From Sinorhizobium numidicum (GTDB lineage Bacteria; Pseudomonadota; Alphaproteobacteria; Rhizobiales; Rhizobiaceae), in NCBI RefSeq assembly GCF_029892045.1, contig NZ_CP120367.1, positions 62,001 to 126,000 on the forward strand: DNA of 64,000 nt, given 5' to 3'. Under the pieces are notes generated by a model. It saw only the letters and a program-made list of their open reading frames with translations, ran no database searches and was not told where the DNA came from. The position numbers and the translations under genes are program-made. Shown one piece after another: positions 26,861-36,203 of the stretch (its first letter is position 1; the number at the start of each line of letters is the position of its first letter).

Positions 26861-27052
26861 CTAATCTGGAATATCGCGAAGCGGCTTCCGTCTCGGTGGC
26901 GGAGGCCGATGCTTCATGACTTGCTTTATCATGTCTGGATTCACGGTGATGGGGTATTGGTAGCCAGCGATACGCACGCGCACTATGCCGTTGTCATCGA
27001 TCCAAACGGCCTCGCCGCGGATGCGGCGTCTGGTCCGGTGTGTATCAACCAA
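26861..27052 (-). CDS. Small hypothetical protein
   Basis: About 63 codons with protein-like character: GEAVWIDDNGIVRVRIAGYQ, then YPITVNPDMIKQVM and a basic, Pro-rich end. The start is unclear; a TTG at 27052 is shown and no good ribosome-binding site was seen. The central beta-strand-like stretch suggests a real small protein, but no family is recognised. Confidence 0.35.
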   Translation of the reverse strand: MVDTHRTRRRIRGEAVWIDDNGIVRVRIAGYQYPITVNPDMIKQVMKHRPPPPRRKPLRDIPD

Positions 27053-27201
27053 AAAAGTGCCCGTCGATCGGCGGGCACTGCAAAACTTCCTCGCTCCTGA
27101 GAAAGGATATCTTCGAACGCTGCAGCGTAGAGGAAATTCCCCCTTTGCTGTTGGTGAGAGCGTCAATGCTGCCTTTTCGCGGATCCGCGCGTTAATGGCG
27201 C

Positions 27202-27540
27202 ATGGCCAAAGCATCTTCGAGAAAGCCTCCCGAGATCGCTCCGCTGGACCCAGTGCCGGCACGCGTCGAGCCGTTCTGTCGATGCTCGTAGGCAAGCCGC
27301 CAAAGAGGGCGGGTTGGGCCTTCGAGGAGAAATGGGATGGTTACAGGCTCGCCGTTCACGTCGAGCCGGGCAGGGTGCGGATCATTACGCGCAACGGCTA
27401 TGACTGGACCGATCGCTTTCCGGCGATTGTGGCCGAGGCATGCCAACTTGGAGCGAAGACGGCTATCCTCGACGGCGAGGCCGTGGTGCTTGACGAGGAA
27501 GGGGCGGTCGGACTTCGGCATGCTGCAATGCGCCATTGGT
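27202..27540 (+). pseudogene. Fragment of an ATP-dependent DNA ligase (LigD-like)
   Basis: The frame covering ~27280-27505 has the nucleotidyl-transfer motif EKWDGYRLAVH, with the adenylated Lys, followed by RITRNGYDWTDRFP-like sequence (seen as IITRNGYDWTDRFP) and ILDGEAVVLDEEG. The upstream start is in a different frame, and the continuation SDFGMLQ is in a third, so at least two shifts occurred. The rest of the ligase, the OB fold and any polymerase or nuclease domain are absent. It is a relic of a non-homologous end-joining ligase gene. Confidence 0.75.
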
Positions 27541-27598
27541 CGCCGGCCGGCCGCGCGCGAGCGCGACGAAAGTCTCCTTCTCCGGACTGCCGCGTCTG

Positions 27599-28045
27599 AT
27601 GATCGCGATTTCGGATCTCACAATCGACGACGTCAGGAAACTCGATTTCGCGAAGCTCGACGGGGCTGTGAAGGAAGCCTTGCCGATCGACGCCTCTACT
27701 ATCCGCGGGCAGTTCGACGGCGTGCTGAAGCCGCGGGCCCTTGATGACATGCGGGTCGCATCCTCGAGCATAGCCAGCATCCGACATCATGCGGGTATCA
27801 GTTCGGTGTTCAAAGTCATCGAACGGGCCGACAGTCCTGCCGAACTCGACCGTTTCAAGTCTCTTGCGAAGGGATTGGGAGATCGGACGGACGGCGTCAT
27901 ACGGCTGTTTGGCAAAGGAGCAATCCGGCTCGCCGATCTGATGTTCGAGATCGCATTCGCGATAGCGTGGTGCTTCGGTGCCGCATGGACTGGCATCTCA
28001 TTTCTTCTAAAACTTCGCCGACTTTTTCGATCTCGCACGGTGTAA
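27599..28045 (+). CDS. Hypothetical protein with C-terminal membrane helix
   Basis: A 148-residue protein starting at the ATG in MIAISDLTIDDV. The first two thirds are polar and helical (RKLDFAKLDGAVKEALPI, ELDRFKSLAKGLGDR). A hydrophobic helix follows at about residues 112-138 (FEIAFAIAWCFGAAWTGISF), and the end is basic (RRLFRSRTV). It is probably a tail-anchored or peripheral inner-membrane protein. I do not recognise a family, and its neighbours give no functional hint. Confidence 0.5.
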   Translation: MIAISDLTIDDVRKLDFAKLDGAVKEALPIDASTIRGQFDGVLKPRALDDMRVASSSIASIRHHAGISSVFKVIERADSPAELDRFKSLAKGLGDRTDGVIRLFGKGAIRLADLMFEIAFAIAWCFGAAWTGISFLLKLRRLFRSRTV

Positions 28046-28554
28046 CGCTCGGCACGGCAAGCTGACTTGGCGAGCCTATGGTAGATGAGGCGTGGAATTT
28101 GCCCGCCGTTCCCGAGCTTCTGTTCAATGCTGCCGCAAGAGATCAGACAGCCGGCTTCGCCTCGAAGGGTTGCCAGATCGTCCGGTCGGTCTGTTCGGGA
28201 TGGCGGTGCGCATGGGCAGGGCAGTGGTCGGTCAGCACGAGTTTCTAGGCGAGGATGGCCGTGCCGCGCATCGCCCCCGCACATGGCTGCAATGCTCAGA
28301 GCTATGAGCGCGGACACGGTTGTTGCTCCAGCCGCTTGAGCAGCGCGAAACGGAGGCACCAACCGTTCGATCAAACCTCCTGCGTCGCGCAGGTCGGCGT
28401 TGGCCTCTGTGGGAAGCGGAGGCGCGCTTGCCGCCGAGCGGTTGCGAAAAGCTGCGTTAAAAAGTCATACAATAATGCTGCGATGCAACTCCCCGCGGCT
28501 TGTCTGTGATAGTTTTATGACGGATAGTCGCGGCGTCGATAAGCGGAGGTCGTG
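28046..28554. other. Spacer without a supported gene
   Basis: About 500 bases between two + strand genes. Frames on both strands (for example 27787-28374 on the - strand) overlap the preceding gene or lack motifs. An AT-rich patch near 28465-28520 is the probable promoter of the gene at 28555. Confidence 0.4.
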
Positions 28555-28872
28555 ATGGGTGAAAAGCGCAGAAAGCTGTACGAAGCATTGCTGGAAGGCG
28601 CGATGCAGGGCCATTCCGACAGGAACCTCTATGATTTCGTCCTCGAGCGTTGCCCGAAGACCTCGAGCAAAAAGCTCGTCCGCGCTTCTCTGTTGGCCCT
28701 GACCGATCCCGATCTCAAGGACCGGACTATTCTGAGCACGATCTACGCGTTAGCGATCAAGCATCGCCTGGACGAAGCGCGCGCCGATGAGATCGACGAT
28801 GACCCGAGGGAGTTGGCGCCGTCAATGTCTGGCAAGCAGACGCCTTCGTCGGGAGAGGATTTGTCCGCGTGA
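28555..28872 (+). CDS. Small conserved-type hypothetical protein
   Basis: A 105-residue, mostly helical protein (KRRKLYEALLEGAMQGHSDR, NLYDFVLERCPKTSSKKLVR). The ATG at 28555 has GGAGG five bases upstream; a GTG one codon earlier is worse placed. The C-terminal third is acidic and probably disordered. Rhizobial genomes carry many small proteins of this look, but no domain is recognised. It is followed after 128 bases by the phosphatase-like gene on the same strand. Confidence 0.65.
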   Translation: MGEKRRKLYEALLEGAMQGHSDRNLYDFVLERCPKTSSKKLVRASLLALTDPDLKDRTILSTIYALAIKHRLDEARADEIDDDPRELAPSMSGKQTPSSGEDLSA

Positions 28873-29000
28873 TGGGCGCAGCACGCATAGTGCAAACTGA
28901 GCGCGGCTAAATGCTCCGATGCAGCGGGTGTCACACACCCGTCGCATAAAAGGAGGATCAGTGCCCCGATTTTTCATACCGATGATCGCGGGAGGCTAAA

Positions 29001-29507
29001 ATGATGCAGGGTCGCAGCTATCATATCCTCTTCCTTTCGCGCCGAAACTCTGCGCGCAGCATTATGGCACAGGCCATCCTCAACAAGATTGGCCAGGGCC
29101 GATTCCAGGCGTTCAGCGCCGCCGTCGATCCGGCAGAGGCGATCGAACCCATAGTGCAGGGCCTTCTGCGCGCGGCGGATCTTCCGATCGACGACGCTCG
29201 TCCCAAGCATTTCAGCGACTTTGCAGCCGCTGGGGCGCCTGAATTGGACTTCGTGTTCACTCTCAGCGACACAGCGGCCGGAGAGCCGCTTCCCGAGTGG
29301 CCAGGCCTTCCCGTCACGGCGCATTGGAGATGTGCTGATCCGGTTCTTGCCGAGGGCGAACTCTGGGAGAAGAGGCAGGCATTTGTCGATGTTATGTCGC
29401 AGCTCGAACGGCGGCTCGCCATCTTCATTAATCTTCCGTTTGAATCGCTTGATCGGATGAGCCTTCAAACGCAGGTGAGGGCGATCGCGGACCCGCCCAG
29501 TCCCTAG
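29001..29507 (+). CDS. ArsC/low-molecular-weight phosphatase homologue lacking the catalytic cysteine
   Basis: A 168-residue protein of the LMW tyrosine phosphatase / thioredoxin-type arsenate reductase fold. The phosphate-binding loop is LFLSRRNSARS: Asn, Ser and Arg19 are kept, but the nucleophilic Cys of CX5R is Ser13 (TCG). The acid-loop sequence HWRCADPVLAEG is retained. Without Cys the phosphatase or reductase reaction should not proceed, although phosphate- or arsenate-like anions might still bind. GGGAGG precedes the start. It may be a sensor or a decaying gene; the otherwise intact frame favours retained function. Confidence 0.78.
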   Translation: MMQGRSYHILFLSRRNSARSIMAQAILNKIGQGRFQAFSAAVDPAEAIEPIVQGLLRAADLPIDDARPKHFSDFAAAGAPELDFVFTLSDTAAGEPLPEWPGLPVTAHWRCADPVLAEGELWEKRQAFVDVMSQLERRLAIFINLPFESLDRMSLQTQVRAIADPPSP

Positions 29508-30077
29508 GATCAGGCGCGGAGGATCCTAAATTTCGGCCGCGGTCCGTCTTTCGGGTCAGGCCGATGCTGACTCTCCCGGCTGCCTCGTTACGGATAAAGA
29601 TGTGCGAACCAACTTCGGTACCTGGTGCGCATTTGAAGCCACTAGCGGGAACACCGCTGGCCGATCCGGCGGCCGACGCATCGCTCTTGGGTGGCAGATC
29701 CTGTTTGCCGTGACATTCCGCTTCAGAGCACGCCGGCGAACAGTCGACTCTCCGACTCCCCGAGCCTGCGGACCATGCCGTCGATCAGAGCGTGCGAATA
29801 TTGTCAGCAGAACTCTTGCCCGACCGATGATCCTGAGTAACGTCGAAGCTCACCTTTTGAGAAAGGCGACCGGCAGCATAACCTCCACCTGCCGGGGAGA
29901 CCGCCGGAAAGGAACCGGAGTATCATCGGCCCAGGCTTGGGCACGCGACCGAGATTCGTGCCCTAGTTGCTCGGCATCATGACAGCTCTTGCCACCTGTT
30001 TCCTAAGGTGGCCGCCGGGCAGTGAGAAGGTGTTGCGGCAATCGCCGGACACCCGTTTGCTGCGAGGAGGTTGAGAC
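29508..30077. other. 570-base spacer without a recognisable gene
   Basis: Between the ArsC-like and DUF445 genes no frame shows a recognisable motif. One + strand frame (29602-29982) has unnatural Arg/Ser composition. A GAGGAGG ribosome-binding site for the DUF445 gene occurs at the right end (30063-30069). Confidence 0.5.
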
Positions 30078-31379
30078 ATGTCACCAGATCGTTCTCGCTC
30101 TTTCGACACTCTCGTCCCATCCCCACCGCCGGAAACCATTCCGTCCGTCGCCGAGGATGGCCTGCGGCGTCGCCTCAAGCGCAAGCGCGCCTTGGCGACA
30201 TCGCTTCTCGTCGCCATGGGCGTTGTCTTCGTGGGTACCCACTTCGTCACTGATCCCGGCATCGTCATAAGGCTGCTGCGCGCCACCGCCGAGGCGGGAA
30301 TCGTCGGCGGGCTTGCCGACTGGTTCGCGGTGACCGCGCTCTTTCGACACCCGCTTGGTCTCCCAATCCCCCACACGGCGATCATCCCCAGCAGCCAGGA
30401 GCGCATCGGTCGAACGCTCGGCCGCTTCCTGGAGCGGCACTTTCTCACCGAGGAGGTGCTGCTGCGGAAGTTGCGGAGCGCCCACGTGGCGCAGCACTTC
30501 GCGGCTTGGCTGGCGGCCCCTGCGACCGCCCCGATCCTCGCCGAGACCGTCGCTGCGGCGCTGCCCTACGTCATTCGCACCCTGGACAATAGCGACCTGC
30601 AGGACTTCGCCCGGCGGACTGTCGGTGAGCAGGTGCAACAGGCCGATATAGCGCCCGTCATGGGCCGCGCCATCCACATAATGACGGCGAGCGGCGAGAC
30701 GGACGTCCTGTTCGAGCGCGCCCTCGGCGTTGCCGCTGAATGGCTGGAGGAAAACCGAGAGCAAATCTTCCACCTGGTTCGGGAACGGAGTCGCTGGTGG
30801 ATTCCCAAGACCATTGACCGCAAGATCGCCGACGCGATCGTCACCGGCTCCGCCGATCTTCTGAACAACTTGCGCGAGCCGGAAAGCGAGGTTCGGCTGA
30901 AGTTCCGCGAGGCGCTCACCCAGCTGATCGACGAGCTGATCAATTCGCCGGAGCAGCGCGAGCAGATCAACGCCTTCAAAAACCGCATCCTCGAGCACCC
31001 GGAAGTCCAGGCATGGATCGCAGCGGTGTGGCACGAGACCTCACGGACGGTGTTGGAAGACCTGTCTCAGCCGGCCTCGAAAGCGCGCATGGCGGTGGAG
31101 AAGCTCTGTCTGCTGGTCGGCCGGGCACTTGCGACCGACGAAGCAATGTTGAAGCACATCGACGCGTTTCTGGAGAAACTTGCCGTCTATCTTGTCTCCT
31201 GGCGTCACGAAATCGGGGCGTTTGTGGAAGAGGTGGTCAGAAGCTGGGACAGTCACACGCTCGTGGATCGCCTGGAGCTCGTGGTAGGCAGCGATCTGCA
31301 ATATATCCGCATGAACGGCACCGTCGTCGGCGCCTTTGCCGGCTGCCTTATCTTCCTGGCTTCCCAACTGCTCGGTTGA
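30078..31379 (+). CDS. DUF445 (YjiN-type) inner-membrane protein
   Basis: A 433-residue DUF445 protein. A basic, polar N-terminus (LRRRLKRKRALAT) leads into a membrane helix (SLLVAMGVVFVGTHFV) and the family hallmark GIVGGLADWFAVTALFRHPL. IPHTAIIPSSQERIGRTLGRF follows, then a long helical soluble part with repeated ER/EQ-rich segments and a C-terminal hydrophobic helix ending GCLIFLASQLLG. DUF445 proteins are predicted envelope proteins of unknown biochemical role. It opens the 30-37 kb membrane cluster, though a link with the metal-type genes is not proven. Confidence 0.9.
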   Translation: MSPDRSRSFDTLVPSPPPETIPSVAEDGLRRRLKRKRALATSLLVAMGVVFVGTHFVTDPGIVIRLLRATAEAGIVGGLADWFAVTALFRHPLGLPIPHTAIIPSSQERIGRTLGRFLERHFLTEEVLLRKLRSAHVAQHFAAWLAAPATAPILAETVAAALPYVIRTLDNSDLQDFARRTVGEQVQQADIAPVMGRAIHIMTASGETDVLFERALGVAAEWLEENREQIFHLVRERSRWWIPKTIDRKIADAIVTGSADLLNNLREPESEVRLKFREALTQLIDELINSPEQREQINAFKNRILEHPEVQAWIAAVWHETSRTVLEDLSQPASKARMAVEKLCLLVGRALATDEAMLKHIDAFLEKLAVYLVSWRHEIGAFVEEVVRSWDSHTLVDRLELVVGSDLQYIRMNGTVVGAFAGCLIFLASQLLG

Positions 31380-31587
31380 CCTCGCCTGTCCGCAGACGCG
31401 TGCGAGGCGGTCGTCCGAGCTCGCATTGATGGCGACTTCATTGGCGCCTCTGCAACCAGAGCCTGCAATTGCGCGCTCTGCGAAATGTGACAGGGTGATG
31501 ACAAACTTGCGACAAAATTTGGTGTTCGACTAACCAATTCCAGCACGAAATCGTTAGATGCTCCAGACGACCTCAAAGGAGCGTGAC

Positions 31588-31839
31588 ATGGCGCTGCATC
31601 TCGTCACTGGCTTGGTAATCGGCGTCGCTGCAGGTCTACTTGTGCCAAGAGTCGCTCCTATCCTGAGGCCCTTTGCCAAATCAATGATCAAAGCCGGTGT
31701 GATAGCTTACGACCACGCAAGGGTGGCAGTAGCCGAACTCAATGAGAGCACCGACGACGCGATTGCCGAGGTCAGAGCAGAAATAGAAGAGGAACGCAAA
31801 GCGGCCGGCGGGCAACCCAGGTCCAAGGCTAGTTCCTGA
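31588..31839 (+). CDS. DUF5132-type small membrane protein, first copy
   Basis: An 83-residue protein starting MALHLVTGLVIGVAAGLLVP, with a Gly-rich N-terminal membrane helix, then LRPFAKSMIKAGVIAYDHAR. An amphipathic, acidic helix follows (EVRAEIEEERKAAGG). The ATG has AAAGGAG upstream; a start ten codons earlier lacks one. The second copy at 31905 shares the pattern LRP-x-K-x2-K/LKAG, Y-D-x-x-R-VAVAE-x-NE. Glycine-spaced helices of this type often pack against partner helices, so a small regulatory subunit for the nearby P-type ATPase is plausible, not shown. Confidence 0.8.
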   Translation: MALHLVTGLVIGVAAGLLVPRVAPILRPFAKSMIKAGVIAYDHARVAVAELNESTDDAIAEVRAEIEEERKAAGGQPRSKASS

Positions 31840-31904
31840 TCGTCGTAAGGCGGGGACCTCAACCAGGCGTCCTGACGGCGGGAAGAAACAAGGAGGCAAC
31901 TTCA

Positions 31905-32192
31905 ATGGCGATACTCGAAGATGCACTGAAAGGCGGGAACATTGTAACGGGCCTGGCGATCGGAGTCGGCGCCCTCGTTTTGGCGCCGCTCGCGGTCCCT
32001 CTGCTGCGTCCGATCACCAAGACGTTTCTCAAGGCGGGTCTGGTTGCCTACGATCAAACCCGAGTCGCCGTGGCCGAAATGAACGAGAGAGCGTCCGACC
32101 TCGTCGCCGAAGCCAGATCGGAAATGGCCGAAACTGCAGCCAACGCAACTCCGCCTGCGCCGGCGGCCAAGCCCGCACGCACTACCAGCTAG
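31905..32192 (+). CDS. DUF5132-type small membrane protein, second copy
   Basis: A 95-residue paralogue of the preceding gene: LEDALKGGNIVTGLAIGVGA, a membrane helix, LLRPITKTFLKAGLVAYDQT, RVAVAEMNERASDLVAEARS, then an Ala/Pro-rich tail. A good AAGGAGG lies upstream. It is 65 bases after the first copy and 132 bases before the P-type ATPase, all on the same strand. Two different DUF5132 proteins in tandem suggest a hetero-oligomer or gene-dosage need. The function is unknown. Confidence 0.82.
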   Translation: MAILEDALKGGNIVTGLAIGVGALVLAPLAVPLLRPITKTFLKAGLVAYDQTRVAVAEMNERASDLVAEARSEMAETAANATPPAPAAKPARTTS

Positions 32193-32324
32193 TCTGAGCG
32201 TTTTTGTCGCCGTGATGGCTTTGAGGGCCACCACGGCGCGCGAAGCGTTGCCCATAGGAATTCCCTGAGGGCGATGATCGATTTGTATTCGCTGTAAAGC
32301 CGCGAGCCACCGGGGTAGTCTGCG

Positions 32325-35300
32325 ATGCACACCTTCGCCGAGCCTGGGAGGCCCAAAGCCTCCAGCCGCATCGCAGTCTCCATCGTCCCGATCCACGCGT
32401 CCGTGCCGGGACGTGCCCGGCTGAAGGTCGGCGGCTTGCAAGGATCAAGCGCGGTCAAAGACCTGCTTGAACGCGGAGGCCGTGCGGCGCCGGGCGTGTC
32501 CAGCCTCACCGGTAGCGATCTGACCGGCACAATCCTCGTCGAGTTCGAGGCAACGTCAGATCTCGATGCCATCATCGACCACCTCGCAGCTTTGTTGCGC
32601 GGCGAGATCGTCGCGCCAAGCGATGCACCACATCGCGAGTGGCACGCAGTGTCACCCGGCCGACTGAGTTCCATGCTCGAGGTTTCGGCGGATGCAGGAC
32701 TGTCGAGAGATAATGCCCTCGGGCGCTTGGCGAGCATCGGCCCCAATGTCCTCGACTCCATCCAGCCACGGTCGAGCACAACCATTCTTGCGGGCCAGTT
32801 TGAAAGCTTGCCGGTGGCAATGCTTCTTGGCGCAGCTGCGATCTCGATTCTAACAGGTGGCGTGCTTGAAGCCGCCGCGATCGTCGCGGTCGTGGGCTTG
32901 AACGCCGCCATCGGCTATCAAACCGAAAGCCGCGCCGAACGGACGATCCAGGGCCTCGGAGCGAAGGGGTCGCGAACCGCACAGGTTACACGCGAAGGCG
33001 TCACTGCCACCATCCCGGTTCAGCAGATCGTTCCTGGCGACATCATCTCGGTGCAACGGGGCGACGTCGTCCCGGCTGATGCGCGCCTTGTGAACGCACA
33101 GGCCTTAAGTGTCAGCGAAGCGATGCTGACGGGTGAAAGTGCACCCATTTCCAAGACTGTCGGCACCATCAGAAGGTCGATGGTGCCTCTCGGCGCGCGT
33201 TCGAACATGATCTACCGCGGAACGATCGTGACGGGAGGTAGCGGACATGCGATCGTAGTGGCCACGGGGTCGCTCACGCAAGTGGGACAGATCCAGCGGC
33301 TTGTCGGCGCAACACTCACCCCCGAGACGCCCATCCAACGGGAGCTTAAGAACCTCGGACAATGCCTGGGGTGGCTGACCTTGGGCGCATGCGCATTCCT
33401 TGTGTTAGTGGGAGGGCTGCGTGGCCTGGGTGTTCTCCAGATGGCGCGCTCGGCGCTTTCCGTTGCCGTCGCCGCGGTTCCTGAAGGTCTGCCGATGGTG
33501 GCGACCACCACGTTCGCTCTCGGAGTTGAAAGGCTGCGACGCGAAGGTGTTCTCATTCGCAAGCTGGATGCTATCGAGACGCTTGCAGCGGTACGGGTTG
33601 CGTGTTTCGACAAGACAGGCACGCTCACCTTCGGCCGCATCTCTGTCGAGACGATCAGGATCGGCGACAAGGCTTACCCGATCAATGACGTCAGGCGAAG
33701 CGGCGCGGACCCGCAGGGCCCATTGCGCAGCCTGTTGGAAACTTGCTGCCTTTGCAACGACACGGAGATTGTTCGGGCTGACAAAGGACTGCACTTAAGC
33801 GGCTCGCCCACAGAGAGCTGCCTCATCGAGGCGGCTCTCGATAGCGGCGTGGACGTTGCCTCCTTGCGAGGGCGTTTTGCCCGAATATCGGTCCAGCAAC
33901 GAAGCGAAGTGTCTCGCCTCATGGCAACGCGACATATGACGGAAGACGGGATGCTGATCGCCATGAAAGGAAGTCCGGACGAGGTCCTCCGGCGCTGCGG
34001 CGCAGAAATCCGGCCGGACGGCACCCGGCGAGAACTCACGCCGGATCGACGCGCCGCCATAGAAAAAGCAAATCTCGAAATGGCATCTCGGGCTCTGCGC
34101 GTCCTCGGCGTTGCGCGCAAGCAGACGAGCGGCTCCAAGCCGACTGCAGAGGACACCCAGGATCTCGTCTGGCTGGGGCTGGTGGGGATGGCCGATCGGT
34201 TGCGGCCAGGTGTCAGCACTCTGATGGGCAGACTGCACGAGGCCGGTATTCACACGATTATGCTGACCGGCGATCAAAAGGCGACAGCCGCCGCCGTCGG
34301 CGAGCGGGTCGGACTGAACGGCGGAGGTAAACTGGCGATCGTCGATTCGACGGAGATCGAGGGCATGAGCTCGGAGGAGTTTGTGCTGACCGCTCGGCGT
34401 GCGCAGGCGTTCAGCCGGGTCAGCCCTTCCCAGAAGCTTGAAATCGTTCGCTCCCTTCAAGAAGCGGGGGCGAGGGTGGCGATGATCGGCGACGGAGTGA
34501 ACGACGGACCTGCATTGAAGGCCGCGGACGTCGGCATTGCCATCGGGCGGGACAACATGAGTGCAGCCAGGGAAATCGCGGACGTCATCATCGACGCCGA
34601 CGGCCTTGGCGGCCTCGCGCCGGCCATAGAGACAGGCCGCACGACCCGGCGGAACATCCGCAAGACTCTTCGCTATCTGATCAGCACCAATTTGAGCGAG
34701 ATCATGCTGGTTCTGGCGGGCACTTCAATCGGCATGCGAGCACCTTTCACGCCGATGCAGCTTCTGTGGATCAACCTGATCTCGGACGTATTGCCCGGGA
34801 TCGGATTGACGATGGAAGCGCCTGAACCCGACATCCTTCGACAGGCTCTGGAGAAAGGCGACTCTGAGATCTTGCCGGGCAGAGAATTCGGCAGCTTGAC
34901 CGCCCAAGCCACAATCATGGGCGGCGCGGCGATGGCAGCGGGTCTTTTCGGCGCGTTCCGCTATGGACTGGATTCGCCGCGCACGAGAACCATGACTTTC
35001 GGAAGCCTGGTCATCGCCCAGCTGCTTCACGCCATAACGTCGCGATCCGATTCCGAGAGTATCTTTGGTCCGAGGTCGAGGCCGCCCAACCATGCGCTTT
35101 CATTGATCATTGGCGGATCAATGGCCGTTCAGACCGCAGGCCTGTTCGTGCCGTTCTTAAGACGACTCCTCGGGATCGCGCCGATTACTGGAATAGACGC
35201 CCTCATTACCCTTGCCGGCGGAACCCTTCCATTCCTCACCATGGAATGGATGAAGTCGGGGCGTGATACCGTCGAGACGGACCTTGTGTGGACCCGCAAG

Positions 35301-35360
35301 ACGGAGCGAACGGTCCTTCCCGGCGACGCGGCACCACCCCCTAAGCGGCGATCGCGATGA
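32325..35360 (+). CDS. P-type ATPase with N-terminal HMA2-like domain (P2-like core)
   Basis: A 1011-residue cation pump. Residues ~20-95 form a ferredoxin-like HMA2 domain with HASVPGRARLKV and no CxxC metal motif. The pump core has TGES (269-272) in the actuator domain, DKTGT with the phosphorylated Asp429, TGD (648-650) and GDGVND (722-727). In helix M4 the ion-site motif is PEGL (386-389), and M6 reads NLISDVLPG, as in Ca2+/Mn2+-type P2 pumps and unlike the CPC of heavy-metal P1B pumps. The ion is unknown. Its last 20 bases overlap the opposite-strand HMA2 gene. Confidence 0.92.
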   Translation: MHTFAEPGRPKASSRIAVSIVPIHASVPGRARLKVGGLQGSSAVKDLLERGGRAAPGVSSLTGSDLTGTILVEFEATSDLDAIIDHLAALLRGEIVAPSDAPHREWHAVSPGRLSSMLEVSADAGLSRDNALGRLASIGPNVLDSIQPRSSTTILAGQFESLPVAMLLGAAAISILTGGVLEAAAIVAVVGLNAAIGYQTESRAERTIQGLGAKGSRTAQVTREGVTATIPVQQIVPGDIISVQRGDVVPADARLVNAQALSVSEAMLTGESAPISKTVGTIRRSMVPLGARSNMIYRGTIVTGGSGHAIVVATGSLTQVGQIQRLVGATLTPETPIQRELKNLGQCLGWLTLGACAFLVLVGGLRGLGVLQMARSALSVAVAAVPEGLPMVATTTFALGVERLRREGVLIRKLDAIETLAAVRVACFDKTGTLTFGRISVETIRIGDKAYPINDVRRSGADPQGPLRSLLETCCLCNDTEIVRADKGLHLSGSPTESCLIEAALDSGVDVASLRGRFARISVQQRSEVSRLMATRHMTEDGMLIAMKGSPDEVLRRCGAEIRPDGTRRELTPDRRAAIEKANLEMASRALRVLGVARKQTSGSKPTAEDTQDLVWLGLVGMADRLRPGVSTLMGRLHEAGIHTIMLTGDQKATAAAVGERVGLNGGGKLAIVDSTEIEGMSSEEFVLTARRAQAFSRVSPSQKLEIVRSLQEAGARVAMIGDGVNDGPALKAADVGIAIGRDNMSAAREIADVIIDADGLGGLAPAIETGRTTRRNIRKTLRYLISTNLSEIMLVLAGTSIGMRAPFTPMQLLWINLISDVLPGIGLTMEAPEPDILRQALEKGDSEILPGREFGSLTAQATIMGGAAMAAGLFGAFRYGLDSPRTRTMTFGSLVIAQLLHAITSRSDSESIFGPRSRPPNHALSLIIGGSMAVQTAGLFVPFLRRLLGIAPITGIDALITLAGGTLPFLTMEWMKSGRDTVETDLVWTRKTERTVLPGDAAPPPKRRSR

Positions 35361-35832
35361 GTTCTTCCTCTTCCCGGTGTACCACTGCAGGCAATGGGTA
35401 CGACCTCGGCCGCATCATTGAATCGACGGCCGCGCGAAGTATCGGTTCGCCAAGGACTTCCGCCAGATGGGCAATGGGATGTCCGCCGAAGAGGAGAGGC
35501 AGAAGCTTTGCCACCAGGAATACAACATCCGTGTCGCACGCCCTGCCACTGTCAACACCCAGGGCAAGGGGATGAGCAGCGGACGACCCAACCGCCAACC
35601 CCGGAATGTTGCGGCATGCAGCGATCGGATCGATGCCAACATCGTGCTCGATTACCAGGCTCGCCGCGGTTGGATTGACCGTGACGCTCAAGACGCCTTC
35701 GGCACGGAGAAGCCTTTGCTGCAGCTCAGCAAAAAAAGCGGTCTGATGGCGTGCGGCGGGAATCTTGATCCGCAGACGGCCCGGTGTGTAGTGAACGATC
35801 TGGGCGTTCAATGTAGGTACCTCTAGCTTCAT
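35341..35832 (-). CDS. HMA2-like domain protein, convergent with the P-type ATPase
   Basis: A 163-residue protein. Its first ~75 residues repeat the ATPase N-terminal domain pattern: QIVHYTPGRLRIKIPAARHQ, then VLSVTVNPTAASLVIEHDVG. There is again no CxxC. The remainder has a moderately hydrophobic segment (VVFLVAKLLPLLFGGHPIAH) and PILRAAVDSMMRPR. The gene faces the ATPase and overlaps its 3' end by 20 bases, so transcription of one could affect the other. It is probably a partner or adaptor of the pump. Its start seems firm (MKLEVPTLNAQI). Confidence 0.75.
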   Translation of the reverse strand: MKLEVPTLNAQIVHYTPGRLRIKIPAARHQTAFFAELQQRLLRAEGVLSVTVNPTAASLVIEHDVGIDPIAACRNIPGLAVGSSAAHPLALGVDSGRACDTDVVFLVAKLLPLLFGGHPIAHLAEVLGEPILRAAVDSMMRPRSYPLPAVVHREEEELIAIAA

Positions 35833-36203
35833 GCGATTTGATGCCTGCCGCTCGAGGCGGGCGTTTCACGGAGCTCAATAATAGGTACACGTGAAGGCCT
35901 GATGACAGTCGCGGGCACCATCGGGCAGCCGGCGTCGCCGTCGCGGGCGTCAGTGATCGCTTGGACCCTCGGAAGTGGGAGCTGGGACCTGTCGGAATCG
36001 TGCGATGCCTGGATACGCACCGAACGCAATTGCACTGGTGGAAGGCTCTTTGTTATGCGAAACTGGTTGAAACTGCCCTCTACCTTTCGTTTACGCATCG
36101 GATCTAAACGCAGGCGGTTGCCATTTTTCTGCCGTCGCGGATCTGCCGTTCGGCCGATGCGCCCGTAGGCAGCGGCGCAGGAGTCTGGACAAGGAGGCGG
36201 GTG
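35833..36203. other. Divergent spacer between the two HMA2-domain genes
   Basis: This 371-base region holds the back-to-back promoters of the - strand and + strand HMA2-domain genes. Short frames on both strands show no motif. AAGGAGG at 36191-36197 serves the gene starting at 36204. Confidence 0.5.

Noticed and set aside
32325..35360. Heavy-metal (P1B) ATPase call for the pump
   Set aside because: There is no CPC-type motif in the membrane and no CxxC in the N-terminal domain; PEGL in M4 points to a P2-like ion site.
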